From the NCBI GenBank assembly GCA_018222585.1, contig JAAFAB010000010.1, forward strand, positions 1-64,000: 64,000 bases of DNA, written 5' to 3'. This document shows positions 48,176 to 56,361 of the stretch, in pieces. The stretch comes from Paracoccaceae bacterium. Its GTDB lineage: Bacteria; Pseudomonadota; Alphaproteobacteria; Rhodobacterales; Rhodobacteraceae. Position 1 is the first letter of the stretch, and each line of letters starts with the position of its first letter. The notes under the pieces were generated by a model. That model was not told the DNA's origin. It did no database searches and saw nothing but the letters and a program-made list of their open reading frames with translations. Position numbers and translations under genes: made by a program.

Positions 48176-49483
48176 TCAGCTTTCGCCGAAGACCCGCTTG
48201 AAGATCGTGTCGACATGCTTGGTATGATAGCCCATGTCGAATTTCTCGTTGATCTGCTCGACGCCGAGGGCCTTGACCACGTCCTCGTCCGCCAGCAGTT
48301 GCTCGCGGAAATCGACGCGCTCTTCCCAGACCTTCAGGGCGTTGCGCTGGACCATGGCGTAGGCGTCTTCCCGCGACACGCCGGCCTGGGTGAGGGCCAG
48401 CAGCACCCGCTGGCTCATCACCAGGCCAGGGAACTTGTTCATGTTGGCCAGCATGTTCTCGGGGTAGATGATCATCTTGTCGACGACCCCGGCAAGGCGG
48501 TTCAGGGCGAAGTCCAGCGTCACCGTCGCATCGGGGGCGATGCCGCGCTCGACGGAGGAATGAGAGATGTCCCGCTCGTGCCAGAGGGCGACATTCTCCA
48601 TCGCCGGAATGACGGTCATGCGGACGAGACGGGCCAGGCCGGTCAGGTTCTCGGTCAGCACCGGGTTCTTCTTGTGCGGCATCGCCGACGAACCCTTCTG
48701 GCCCATCGAGAAGAACTCGGCGCCCTCCAGCACCTCGGTGCGCTGCATGTGGCGGATCTCGATCGCGACGTTCTCGATCGACGAGGCGATGACACCCAGC
48801 ACGGCGAAGAACATCGCGTGACGGTCACGGGGGATCACCTGGGTAGAGATCGGTTCCGGCTTCAGGCCCAGCTTGGCGCAGACGTGTTCCTCTACGCCCG
48901 GGTCGATGTTGGCGAAGGTGCCGACGGCGCCCGAGATCGCGCCGGTGGCGACTTCTTCGCGCGCGGCCTGCAGGCGGGCCTTGTTGCGGTCCATCTCGGC
49001 GTAGAAGCGGGCGAAGGTCAGGCCCATGGTGGTCGGCTCGGCGTGGATCCCGTGGGAGCGGCCGACGCGCACGGTCATCTTGTGCTCCATCGCGCGTTTC
49101 TTCAGGGCGGCCAGGACCTTGTCCATGTCGGCCAGCAGGATGTCGGCGGCGCGCACCAGCTGCACGTTCAGGCAGGTGTCCAGCACGTCCGAAGAGGTCA
49201 TGCCCTGGTGGACGAAGCGCGCCTCCTCGCTGCCGACATGCTCGGCGAGGTGGGTCAGGAAGGCGATCACGTCATGCTTGGTGACGGCCTCGATCTCGTC
49301 GATGCGGGCGACGTCGAATTCCACGTCCTTGGCCTTCCAGACGGCCTCGGCGTTCTCGCGCGGGATCACGCCCAGGTCGGCCATGGCATCGCAGGCATGG
49401 GCTTCGATCTCGTACCAGATGCGGAACTTGGTCGCGGGCTCCCAGATGGCGGTCATCTCGGGGCGGGCGTAACGAGGGATCAT
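48176..49483 (-). CDS. purB: Adenylosuccinate lyase
   Basis: PurB catalyses two fumarate-releasing steps of purine synthesis. The 435-residue product has the fumarase-superfamily signature SSAMPHKKNP, the catalytic histidine segment GRSHGIHAEPTTMG and TSSDVLDTCLNVQLV. Length is standard for the short PurB type. The start at 49483 begins MIPRYARPEMTAIW, matching relatives. The small secreted protein lies downstream on the same strand, beyond a terminator. Confidence 0.97.
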   Translation of the reverse strand: MIPRYARPEMTAIWEPATKFRIWYEIEAHACDAMADLGVIPRENAEAVWKAKDVEFDVARIDEIEAVTKHDVIAFLTHLAEHVGSEEARFVHQGMTSSDVLDTCLNVQLVRAADILLADMDKVLAALKKRAMEHKMTVRVGRSHGIHAEPTTMGLTFARFYAEMDRNKARLQAAREEVATGAISGAVGTFANIDPGVEEHVCAKLGLKPEPISTQVIPRDRHAMFFAVLGVIASSIENVAIEIRHMQRTEVLEGAEFFSMGQKGSSAMPHKKNPVLTENLTGLARLVRMTVIPAMENVALWHERDISHSSVERGIAPDATVTLDFALNRLAGVVDKMIIYPENMLANMNKFPGLVMSQRVLLALTQAGVSREDAYAMVQRNALKVWEERVDFREQLLADEDVVKALGVEQINEKFDMGYHTKHVDTIFKRVFGES

Positions 49484-49585
49484 CGGCGATATCCTTTCGG
49501 GCCAGGCAGCGTTTGGGGCCTCATAAGCGAGGGGCGGCGCGGGGACAAGGTGGCGCAGGGGGACGCAAGGCGCTAGAGCTGCGCC

Positions 49586-50026
49586 ATGGACAGGAATGTG
49601 CGACGCGATATCACGGATTTCGCCGGAGTCTGGCAGATCCGGCGGCAGATCGAGGACCGGCTGGGTGGGGTCACGGGGGTGTTCACCGGCGAGGGGGAGC
49701 TGCGCCCGGAGGGAGATGCCTGGACCTGGGCCGAGGCGGGGGAAATCCGCTATGGCGATGCGCTGCCGCTGCGTGCGGAACGGCGCTATCTCTGGCAGCC
49801 CCGGGGGGGCGAGATCGCGGTGCATTTCGACGACGGGCGCTTCTTCCATGCCTTCGACCCGATGGCGGCGGCGCCGCGGGCCGAGCATATCTGCACCCCG
49901 GACCTCTACCGCGCGGCCTATGATTTCTCGGACTGGCCGCGCTGGCGTGTCACCTGGCAGGTGGCGGGGCCGCGCAAGGATTACCTGATGCAAAGCCTCT
50001 GCCAGCGTTCCGACGACCCCCGCTGA
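49586..50026 (+). CDS. DUF6314 family protein
   Basis: The 146-residue protein matches the DUF6314 pattern: DFAGVWQIRRQIEDR at the start, ERRYLWQPRGGEIAVHFDDG in the middle, and CTPDLYRAAYDFSDWPRWR then WQVAGPRKDY at the end. The fold is expected to be a small beta barrel, perhaps binding a lipid-like ligand; no function is established. It is divergent from purB. Three ACTTTGCA words overlap and follow its stop. Confidence 0.85.
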   Translation: MDRNVRRDITDFAGVWQIRRQIEDRLGGVTGVFTGEGELRPEGDAWTWAEAGEIRYGDALPLRAERRYLWQPRGGEIAVHFDDGRFFHAFDPMAAAPRAEHICTPDLYRAAYDFSDWPRWRVTWQVAGPRKDYLMQSLCQRSDDPR

Positions 50027-50074
50027 CTTTGCAGACTTTGCAAGTTTCGCTCCGGTACAAAGCGGTACTTTGCA
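50026..50074 (+). promoter_or_regulatory. ACTTTGCA direct repeats upstream of bioY
   Basis: The octamer ACTTTGCA occurs at 50026, 50035 and 50067. The first two are 9 bp apart. The region lies about 100-150 bp before bioY and could be a regulator site. It does not match the TTATCTATAA-type BioR operator known in alphaproteobacteria. A CGCAAG-AAA-CTTGCG hairpin follows at 50095-50109. Confidence 0.4.
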
Positions 50075-50172
50075 ATTTGCTAGGCCCCCATCCTCGCAAG
50101 AAACTTGCGCAGCCCTGCAGCATCGGGCATCACAGGGGGGATGAACACCGAGGATATGGAGAGGAAGAATAC

Positions 50173-50778
50173 ATGTCCCACGCGATGAACGAACAGGTTC
50201 TGAGCGAGACCTTCGGCCCCACCGAGGGTGCTGCGCTGCGTCTGAAGCAGGCCGTGCTGGTCGCCATGGGCATCGCCCTGCTGGCGATCATGGCCAAGAT
50301 CCAGGTGCCGGTGCCGGGCTCTCCGGTCGCCATCGGCATGGGCACCTTTGCCGTGCTGGGCATCGGCGCGGCCTATGGCCCGCGTCTCGGCCTGGTGACG
50401 ATCATGGGCTACATGCTGATCGGGATGCTGGGCTTCGATGTCTTTCAGAGCTCGACTGCCGATCTGAACGGCGTCCAGTACATGATGGGCTCCACCGGCG
50501 GTTACCTGCTGGGCTACGTCATCGCCACCGTGGTGCTGGGCGTGCTGGCCCGTCGCGGCTGGGACCGGTCGGTCCTGTGGATGGCGCTGGCGATGCTGAT
50601 CGGCAACGTGGTGCTCTACATCCCCGGCCTGGCCTGGCTGGGCAGCCTCTACGGCTGGGACAAGCCGATCCTGGCTTGGGGCCTGACCCCCTTCATCCTG
50701 GGCGATGCGCTGAAGCTGGCGCTGGCCGCCCTGGTACTGCCGATGGCCTGGAAACTGGTCGGCCGCGCCCGCGGCTGA
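50173..50778 (+). CDS. bioY: Biotin transporter BioY
   Basis: BioY is the substrate-binding S component of an ECF-type biotin transporter and in some bacteria works alone. The 201-residue product has about six helices and family motifs QVPVPGSPVAIGMGTFAVLGIGAA and GSTGGYLLGYV. GAGGAAG precedes ATG 50173. No bioM or bioN gene is adjacent, so it must act alone or share an energising module. Confidence 0.93.
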   Translation: MSHAMNEQVLSETFGPTEGAALRLKQAVLVAMGIALLAIMAKIQVPVPGSPVAIGMGTFAVLGIGAAYGPRLGLVTIMGYMLIGMLGFDVFQSSTADLNGVQYMMGSTGGYLLGYVIATVVLGVLARRGWDRSVLWMALAMLIGNVVLYIPGLAWLGSLYGWDKPILAWGLTPFILGDALKLALAALVLPMAWKLVGRARG

Positions 50779-50801
50779 TCGGGCAGGCATCGCGAGAGTT
50801 C

Positions 50802-50827
50802 AGGGGGCGTCCTTCGGGGCGCCCCCT
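50802..50827 (+). terminator. Intrinsic terminator after bioY
   Basis: AGGGGGCG (50802-50809) and CGCCCCCT (50820-50827) form a perfect 8-bp stem with a 10-nt loop, followed by TTGCTTTGC. It lies between convergent bioY and the SRPBCC gene. Confidence 0.7.
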
Positions 50828-50838
50828 TTGCTTTGCGC

Positions 50839-51342
50839 TCAGGCGGTCGCGGCCCTGCCTGCCTCGACATGGGCCGCCAGCTTGGCCAGCGTCTGCGCGC
50901 CGTATTCCACCGCGCCGAAGCCGATGACCACCTCGCGCCGCTCGGGGCTGGGGTGCATCTGGCGCAGGGTGACCACGGTCTTGCCATTGGCCTGGGCGTC
51001 GAAGGTGACCAGCATCCGGAAGCGATCGGGATCATCGTCGCTGTCGCTGCCGTGCTCGATCTCGATCAGTCGCGGCGCCTCGAGCCGGAGAAAGCGCATA
51101 CGGTTGGAAAAGACCGTGCCATCGGGCGCCACCATGTCGAAGCGCCAGAGACCGCCGGGACGGATCTCGGCCTCGTGGGTGGTCAGGGTGAAGCCCTCGG
51201 GGCCGAACCAGAGGCCGATCTGTGCCGGATCGGTCCAGGCGTCGAACACCCGCCGGGGGGCGGCGTCGACGACGCGGGCGATGACCACCTCGCGCGACAG
51301 CGCGGCAGTGGCCCAGGGGGAAGTGTCGGGGGTGTCGGTCAT
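50839..51342 (-). CDS. SRPBCC/AHSA1-domain protein
   Basis: The 167-residue product has the START-like fold of Aha1-type SRPBCC proteins: VIARVVDAAPRRVFDAWTDP near the start and WFGPEGFTLTTHEAEIRPGG in the middle. Such proteins are often paired with an ArsR-type regulator and bind small hydrophobic ligands. Here the start overlaps the ArsR stop (ATGA), which confirms the pairing. The ligand is unknown. Confidence 0.9.
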   Translation of the reverse strand: MTDTPDTSPWATAALSREVVIARVVDAAPRRVFDAWTDPAQIGLWFGPEGFTLTTHEAEIRPGGLWRFDMVAPDGTVFSNRMRFLRLEAPRLIEIEHGSDSDDDPDRFRMLVTFDAQANGKTVVTLRQMHPSPERREVVIGFGAVEYGAQTLAKLAAHVEAGRAATA

Positions 51343-51695
51343 CCTTCGGGTCCTTCTTCGGGGGATGCAGGGGTCAGGGTCTGCAGATGCGCCTCCAGCC
51401 GGTCGAGGCGGGCCTCCCACTGTCGGCGGTGCGCCGCGAGCCAGTCCTCGGCATTGCGCAGGGCCGGGCCGTTGAGGGCGCAGAGCCGGGCGCGGCCCTG
51501 GCGGCGGGAGGTGATCAGCCCGGCCTCCTCGAGCACGCCGAGGTGCTGGGTGAAGGAGGGCAGGGCCATGGCGAAGGGGGCCGCCAGCTGGCTGACCGTG
51601 GCCGGCCCCTGGCTGAGCGCCTGCACCACCGCCCGCCGGGTCGGATCGGCGAGGGCGGAGAACATCTGGTCGACGGGGTGTGTTTGGTTAGGCAT
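51339..51695 (-). CDS. ArsR-family transcriptional regulator
   Basis: The 118-residue regulator starts MPNQTHPVDQMFSALADPTRR and has the helix-turn-helix QLAAPFAMALPSFTQHLGVLEEAGLI and wing TSRRQGRARLCAL. It has no obvious metal-binding cysteines, so it is probably of the SRPBCC-linked type. Two TTAGG-type palindromes cover its start and the region upstream, consistent with autorepression of arsR-SRPBCC. Confidence 0.92.
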   Translation of the reverse strand: MPNQTHPVDQMFSALADPTRRAVVQALSQGPATVSQLAAPFAMALPSFTQHLGVLEEAGLITSRRQGRARLCALNGPALRNAEDWLAAHRRQWEARLDRLEAHLQTLTPASPEEGPEG

Positions 51696-51740
51696 GAGCC
51701 TAAGTAAGGGGGCAATCCTGACTTAGGTCAATACCTAAGT
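51688..51740. promoter_or_regulatory. Two TTAGG-type operator palindromes
   Basis: TTAGGC-ATGA-GCCTAA (51688-51703) overlaps the arsR start codon; ACTTAGGT-CAAT-ACCTAAGT (51721-51740) lies 18 bp further upstream. Both share the TTAGG...CCTAA core with a four-base spacer. Likely sites for the adjacent ArsR-type regulator. Confidence 0.7.
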
Positions 51741-51846
51741 GATTGCTGCGTGAGCGCCGGTCAGGAAAGCACCGGGCGCCGGTGCGCCGCCCCTCGCCAG
51801 TGGCGAAGGGCGGCGCTACGCTGGTCCCAGCAGAGAGGAGAGGCCC

Positions 51847-52620
51847 ATGCGCGACGGCACCGCAGACAGCGACGACCCGGTCATCCTGCAGGCGGGCCTG
51901 CCCTATGCGTTGCCCGAGAGGCTGCCGGGCATGGCGCCGCTGGATCCGGCGAATTGGATCCTGGTGGATGACGCCTTCACGGCGCAGATGGCGCTGCGCG
52001 AGCGCCTGGTCTCGCAGCGCCGCGAGGCGGTGATCGCGCTGGAGGGCGCCGCGCGCCCCGCCGCCACGGAGCTGCTGGAGGAGGTGCTGGCGGCGCTGCG
52101 TCTGCGGCAGGATTACAGCGTGGCCGACGACCTGGTGACGCGGCCAGACGGGGCGCTTGTGGTGCTGCAACGGGACGACCCCCTGGCGACCCTGGGGCGG
52201 CTGGTGCAGCAGGATTTCTGCCTGATGGAGAAGCGCGGCGCCGAGCATGTGCTGACCGGCGCGGTGCTGTGCTTTCCGGCCCACTGGACCCTGGCCGAGA
52301 AATTCGGTCATCCGCTGGTCCGCATCCATGTGCCGGTGCCCGACTACGACGAGGGGCTGGCGCGGCGGGTCCAGCGGCTATTCGACGGCGTGCAGGCGGG
52401 GCGGCCGCTGTGGCGGGCCAACGGCATGGCCTGCACCGATCCCGCCCTCTTCGCGCCGATGTCCGAAAGCATCAGCCGCGCCGAGCGCCATCCGGGGCAG
52501 GGGGGCTACATGCGCTCGGAACGCCAGAGCCTCTGGCGGCTGCCGCAGAGCGGCGCGGTGGCTTTCGGGATCCATACCTTCATGATCCGCAATCCCGAGG
52601 CGTCCGCCACGCAGCTCTGA
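51847..52620 (+). CDS. Heme-dependent oxidative N-demethylase family protein (DUF3445)
   Basis: The 257-residue product matches the DUF3445/HODM family, whose characterised members bind heme in a PAS-like fold and oxidise dimethylamine. Visible parts are the N-terminal YALPERLPGMAPLDPANWI, VLCFPAHWTLAEKFGHPL, RIHVPVPDY and SERQSLWRLPQSGAVAFGIHT. The usual length is 250-330. It is divergent from the ArsR gene and so could share its control, but no N-demethylation partner genes are adjacent; the substrate is uncertain. Confidence 0.82.
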   Translation: MRDGTADSDDPVILQAGLPYALPERLPGMAPLDPANWILVDDAFTAQMALRERLVSQRREAVIALEGAARPAATELLEEVLAALRLRQDYSVADDLVTRPDGALVVLQRDDPLATLGRLVQQDFCLMEKRGAEHVLTGAVLCFPAHWTLAEKFGHPLVRIHVPVPDYDEGLARRVQRLFDGVQAGRPLWRANGMACTDPALFAPMSESISRAERHPGQGGYMRSERQSLWRLPQSGAVAFGIHTFMIRNPEASATQL

Positions 52621-52643
52621 CCCCGTCCCCCGGGCATGAAAAA

Positions 52644-52668
52644 GCCGCCTGTCACGGGGACAGGCGGC
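52644..52668 (-). terminator. Intrinsic terminator of the unknown minus-strand gene
   Basis: Perfect 10-bp arms GCCGCCTGTC and GACAGGCGGC, loop of 5 nt. On the minus strand the stem is followed by TTTTTC, a canonical terminator for the gene ending at 52717; it may also stop the convergent N-demethylase transcript. Confidence 0.85.
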
Positions 52669-52716
52669 GAAAGGTCCGGGACGCAGGTCCCGGGAAGATA
52701 TCGAGAGCGCGGCGGA

Positions 52717-53724
52717 TCAGATCGGCAGCAGGGCCAGTGTTTCCGCCATCACCTGCGTCGCGCCGGTGCCGACGATGGCAAAGACGGTCGACAGGGTCAG
52801 CGCGTGGGTCGAGATGCGGAAGTCCTCGCCCCGGATCATGTTGTAGGCCAGAAGCGCGCCGGCCACGGGCGGGTTGATCAGCGCCACGGTGGCGTTGACG
52901 GTGTAGGTGGCCACGCGATGCTCCAGCCGCTTCGGATCGGCCTCTTCGTCCAGCTCCATCTCGGCGCGGAACACGTCCCGCAGCTCTTCATCCGCGTTCA
53001 TCGAGCGGCCGGTCACCCCCGCCGGATCGGTCCCCACCCAGGTGTTCTGACGGCGGGCCTTCAGCTCGGCGCGCAGGGCGTCGAACCGGGCATCCAGATG
53101 CGAGGTTTCGGACTGGATTTCTGGGAAGATCTCGGCGGCGACGGCACTGCGCACCGGTTGCGAGGCCATGGTGGCGGTCTCGGGGTGGGCGACGCGGGCC
53201 GGATGCATCGGGTGATGCAGGGCGGTGATATCGGTGTCGCGCAGGGAAATCGGGTTGAAGGCCGACTGGAAACGCGCCGAGGTCAGCACGGTCTCGCGGT
53301 CGAGCCACTGCACGAAGGGGGCGCAGGTCTCGGCGATCAGGCGATGCACGATCTCGGCCAGCATGGCTTTCGACGCCTCGGGGTGGCGACGGTCGTCATA
53401 GGCCGTTTCGCAGATCGAGACGTGAACCCAGAAGGTCGGGTTCTCGAGCGCCTCGCGGGACGCGTCGGAGAGATGGGTGCGCGGTCCCGAGGAGAGGACG
53501 CGCAGGGTGTCCGGATCGGCCTCGGGGGCGTCGAAGATCTGCAGCTCGACGAGGACAGACTGCGAGGCGATCGCGGCCTGGTCGAAATCGACCTGCATGG
53601 TTTCGCCCTGCTGCCCGAAGGCGCGGAGGACGGATTTGACCGGCTCCAGAAGTTGCTCGACCGTCACGTCGCTGTCGTCCGTGAAGATCAGGCCGGCCTG
53701 GTGGCATTGGGCGCTATGAGACAT
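52717..53724 (-). CDS. Unknown protein with C-terminal membrane segments
   Basis: The product has 335 residues. The N-terminal 170 residues look like a soluble alpha/beta region (AGLIFTDDSDVTVEQLLEPV, then VDFDQAAIASQSVLVELQIF); a linker (about 180-260) follows, and the last 65 residues contain two hydrophobic helices (TVALINPPVAGALLAYNMI and TLSTVFAIVGTGATQVMAET). I do not recognise a family. The start at 53724 (MSHSAQC) is preferred; an upstream extension is basic and low-complexity. It is a single-gene unit with its own terminator. Confidence 0.7.
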   Translation of the reverse strand: MSHSAQCHQAGLIFTDDSDVTVEQLLEPVKSVLRAFGQQGETMQVDFDQAAIASQSVLVELQIFDAPEADPDTLRVLSSGPRTHLSDASREALENPTFWVHVSICETAYDDRRHPEASKAMLAEIVHRLIAETCAPFVQWLDRETVLTSARFQSAFNPISLRDTDITALHHPMHPARVAHPETATMASQPVRSAVAAEIFPEIQSETSHLDARFDALRAELKARRQNTWVGTDPAGVTGRSMNADEELRDVFRAEMELDEEADPKRLEHRVATYTVNATVALINPPVAGALLAYNMIRGEDFRISTHALTLSTVFAIVGTGATQVMAETLALLPI

Positions 53725-54039
53725 GGATCTGTCTTTCGATGGTTTGCTCTCGATGAACCTCAGTCTGCGGGTCGAATCAGGAGAAAGTTGGTCCGAAACC
53801 CGGGGAATTAAGGTCTCGTTAGGGAATTTGCGCCGAAGTCGCCGGAATCTGGACATAGTGCGGCGAAAACCTGTCTGAACTGCCTTTGTTTCGCCATGTT
53901 ATGAGGGAAAATCCCCTGTGAACAGGGTGTTAGCGATAGAATGTCATTTGCATACGATTGTGTTTGGATTTTTCAATGCGCGGTATGCGGGAAAATTCAG
54001 CTGCAACAGTAGGCAAATGCGGGTTTGCAAAAGCGCAAA

Positions 54040-54075
54040 GCGCCGCAATATGTCACGATTGTGGCGCCATTTTTA
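54040..54075 (+). terminator. Terminator-like hairpin, possible sRNA end
   Basis: GCGCCGCAAT (54040-54049) and ATTGTGGCGC (54058-54067) pair as a 10-bp stem with one G-U wobble, loop ATGTCACG, followed by CATTTTTAA. No annotated plus-strand gene lies upstream, so it would end an unannotated RNA transcribed from about 53.9 kb. Confidence 0.45.
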
Positions 54076-54382
54076 ACCAATCCGTCCCAATTCAAGCCGT
54101 TTCTCGACGCATTCTGCGAAACTGACGCTTTTCCGCATCGCAAGTGGCCAAAGGTCTGAAGCACCTATCCAGACGGGTAGGGGCATGGCGTGATTCGCCG
54201 GTTGCTGGCGCGATCGGATGGGGCGGGGCCCGGGTATGGAAGGGGCGTGGATGGCCCCGGGACGGGGCAGCGACAGCGCCGGGGGGCGGTCTCGGCGCGG
54301 GCCAGGAGGCGGGGCAGGCCCCTTCCGTCTGGGAAGACCGGGCCGATCCGGGAGCGAGGGAGCGCACAGGGAGGGCAAAGCA

Positions 54383-54408
54383 AAAGGGGCGCCCGGAGGC
54401 GCCCCTTT
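54383..54408 (-). terminator. Intrinsic terminator after glnA
   Basis: AAAGGGGCGCC (54383-54393) and GGCGCCCCTTT (54398-54408), perfect 11-bp stem, 4-nt loop; on the minus strand followed by TGCTTTGC. It lies 23 bp past the glnA stop. Confidence 0.85.
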
Positions 54409-54431
54409 CGGTCTCACTGTCCCTGAGACGA

Positions 54432-55838
54432 TCAGCAGGAGTAGTACATTGCATACTCGACGGGGTGCGGAGTGTGCTCGTAGGTTTCCAGCTCTTCCAT
54501 CTTGAGGCCGATGTAGCCTTCGATCTGGTCCTTGGTAAAGACGTCGCCGGCCAGCAGGAAGTCCATGTCGGCTTCCAGCTCGGTCAGGGCCTCACGCAGC
54601 GAACCGCAGACGGTGGGGATGTCGGCCAGCTCCTCGGGGGGCAGGTCGTACAGGTTCTTGTCCATGGCTTCGCCGGGATGGATCTTGTTCTTGATACCGT
54701 CCAGGCCGGCCATCAGCAGGGCTGCGAAGCACAGGTAGGGGTTGGCGGACGGGTCGGGGAAACGGGCCTCGACGCGCTTTGCCTTCGGGGATTCGGTCCA
54801 CGGAATACGCACGCAGCCGGAACGGTTGCGGGCGGAGTAGGCGCGCAGAACCGGGGCTTCGAAGCCGGGGATCAGGCGCTTGTAGGAGTTGGTGGACGGG
54901 TTGGTGAAGGCGTTCAGCGCCTTCGCGTGCTTCAGGATGCCGCCGATGAAGAACAGGGCTTCGTCGGAGAGGTCGGCATACTTGTCACCTGCGAAGAGCG
55001 GCTTGCCGTCCTTCCAGATCGACATGTTGACGTGCATCCCGGTGCCGTTGTCGCCGGCGATCGGCTTGGGCATGAAGGTCGCCGACTTGCCGTAGGCCTG
55101 GGCGACGTTGTGGATGACGTACTTGTACTTCTGCAGCTCGTCGGCCTGCTTGGTCAGGCTGTCGAAGATCAGGCCCAGCTCGTGCTGGCAAGAGGCGACT
55201 TCGTGGTGGTGCTTGTCGACCTTCATGCCGAGGCGCTTCATGGTCGAGAGCATCTCGCCACGGATGTCCTGGCCGTCATCGACGGGGTTGACCGGGAAAT
55301 AGCCGCCCTTGATGCCGGGGCGGTGGCCGGTGTTGCCCATCTCGTAGTCGGTGTCGGTGTTCCAGGCCGCGTCAAGCGCGTCGACCTCGAAGGACACCTT
55401 GTTCATGCTGTTCGAGTACTTGACGTTGTCGAACAGGAAGAATTCCGCTTCCGGACCCATGTAGGCCGCGTCGCCGATGCCCGAGGACTTCAGGTAGGCT
55501 TCGGCCTTCAGCGCGGTGCCGCGCGGGTCACGCTCGTAGGGTTCATTGGTGTCCGGCTCGACGATCGAGCAGTGCAGGCACAGCGTCTTCTCGGCGTAGA
55601 ACGGGTCCAGATAGGCCGACTCGGTGTCGGGCATCAGTTTCATGTCCGAAGCTTCGATCGACTTCCAGCCGGCGATCGAGGAACCGTCGAACATGAAGCC
55701 TTCTTCCAGGAAGTCTTCGTCGACCAGGTCGGCCACGATGGTGACGTGCTGCAGCTTGCCGCGCGGATCGGTGAAACGGATGTCGACGTATTCGACGTCC
55801 TCATCCTTGATCTGCTTGAGAACCTTGTCCTTGCTCAT
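54432..55838 (-). CDS. glnA: Glutamine synthetase, type I
   Basis: GlnA makes glutamine from glutamate and ammonia with ATP. The 468-residue product has the type I motifs [16 protein letters not shown], the Mg/glutamate-binding [11 protein letters not shown] segment, [19 protein letters not shown], and the adenylylation site with Tyr397 in NLYDLPPEE, so it should be regulated by GlnE. It lies directly downstream of glnB (27 bp) in the usual glnBA order. Confidence 0.98.
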   Translation of the reverse strand: MSKDKVLKQIKDEDVEYVDIRFTDPRGKLQHVTIVADLVDEDFLEEGFMFDGSSIAGWKSIEASDMKLMPDTESAYLDPFYAEKTLCLHCSIVEPDTNEPYERDPRGTALKAEAYLKSSGIGDAAYMGPEAEFFLFDNVKYSNSMNKVSFEVDALDAAWNTDTDYEMGNTGHRPGIKGGYFPVNPVDDGQDIRGEMLSTMKRLGMKVDKHHHEVASCQHELGLIFDSLTKQADELQKYKYVIHNVAQAYGKSATFMPKPIAGDNGTGMHVNMSIWKDGKPLFAGDKYADLSDEALFFIGGILKHAKALNAFTNPSTNSYKRLIPGFEAPVLRAYSARNRSGCVRIPWTESPKAKRVEARFPDPSANPYLCFAALLMAGLDGIKNKIHPGEAMDKNLYDLPPEELADIPTVCGSLREALTELEADMDFLLAGDVFTKDQIEGYIGLKMEELETYEHTPHPVEYAMYYSC

Positions 55839-55865
55839 TCCCTTTTCCCTTCGGTTTTGAGTTTC

Positions 55866-56234
<369 letters not shown>

Positions 56235-56361
56235 TCAGACCACTTTCGCAGCGGGCTCACAATCGACTAAAGTGAAACCTGGGGGAGAGGCCAGAGACCG
56301 CGTGAAAATGCCGCGTGAAAAAGTGGCGGATTGCCTCAAATTTGTGCACTTTGGAAAGAAC

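Larger units (their letters stand above)
53725..54431. other. AT-richer 707-bp gap between unknown gene and glnA
   Basis: The left half (about 53830-54130) is clearly less GC-rich than the genes and holds several small palindromes, including GCAAA-TGCGGG-TTTGC (54013-54028), and a terminator-like hairpin at 54040-54075. The right half (54150-54380) is GC-rich. No protein-coding gene was found. A small RNA ending near 54075 is possible but unproven. Confidence 0.5.
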
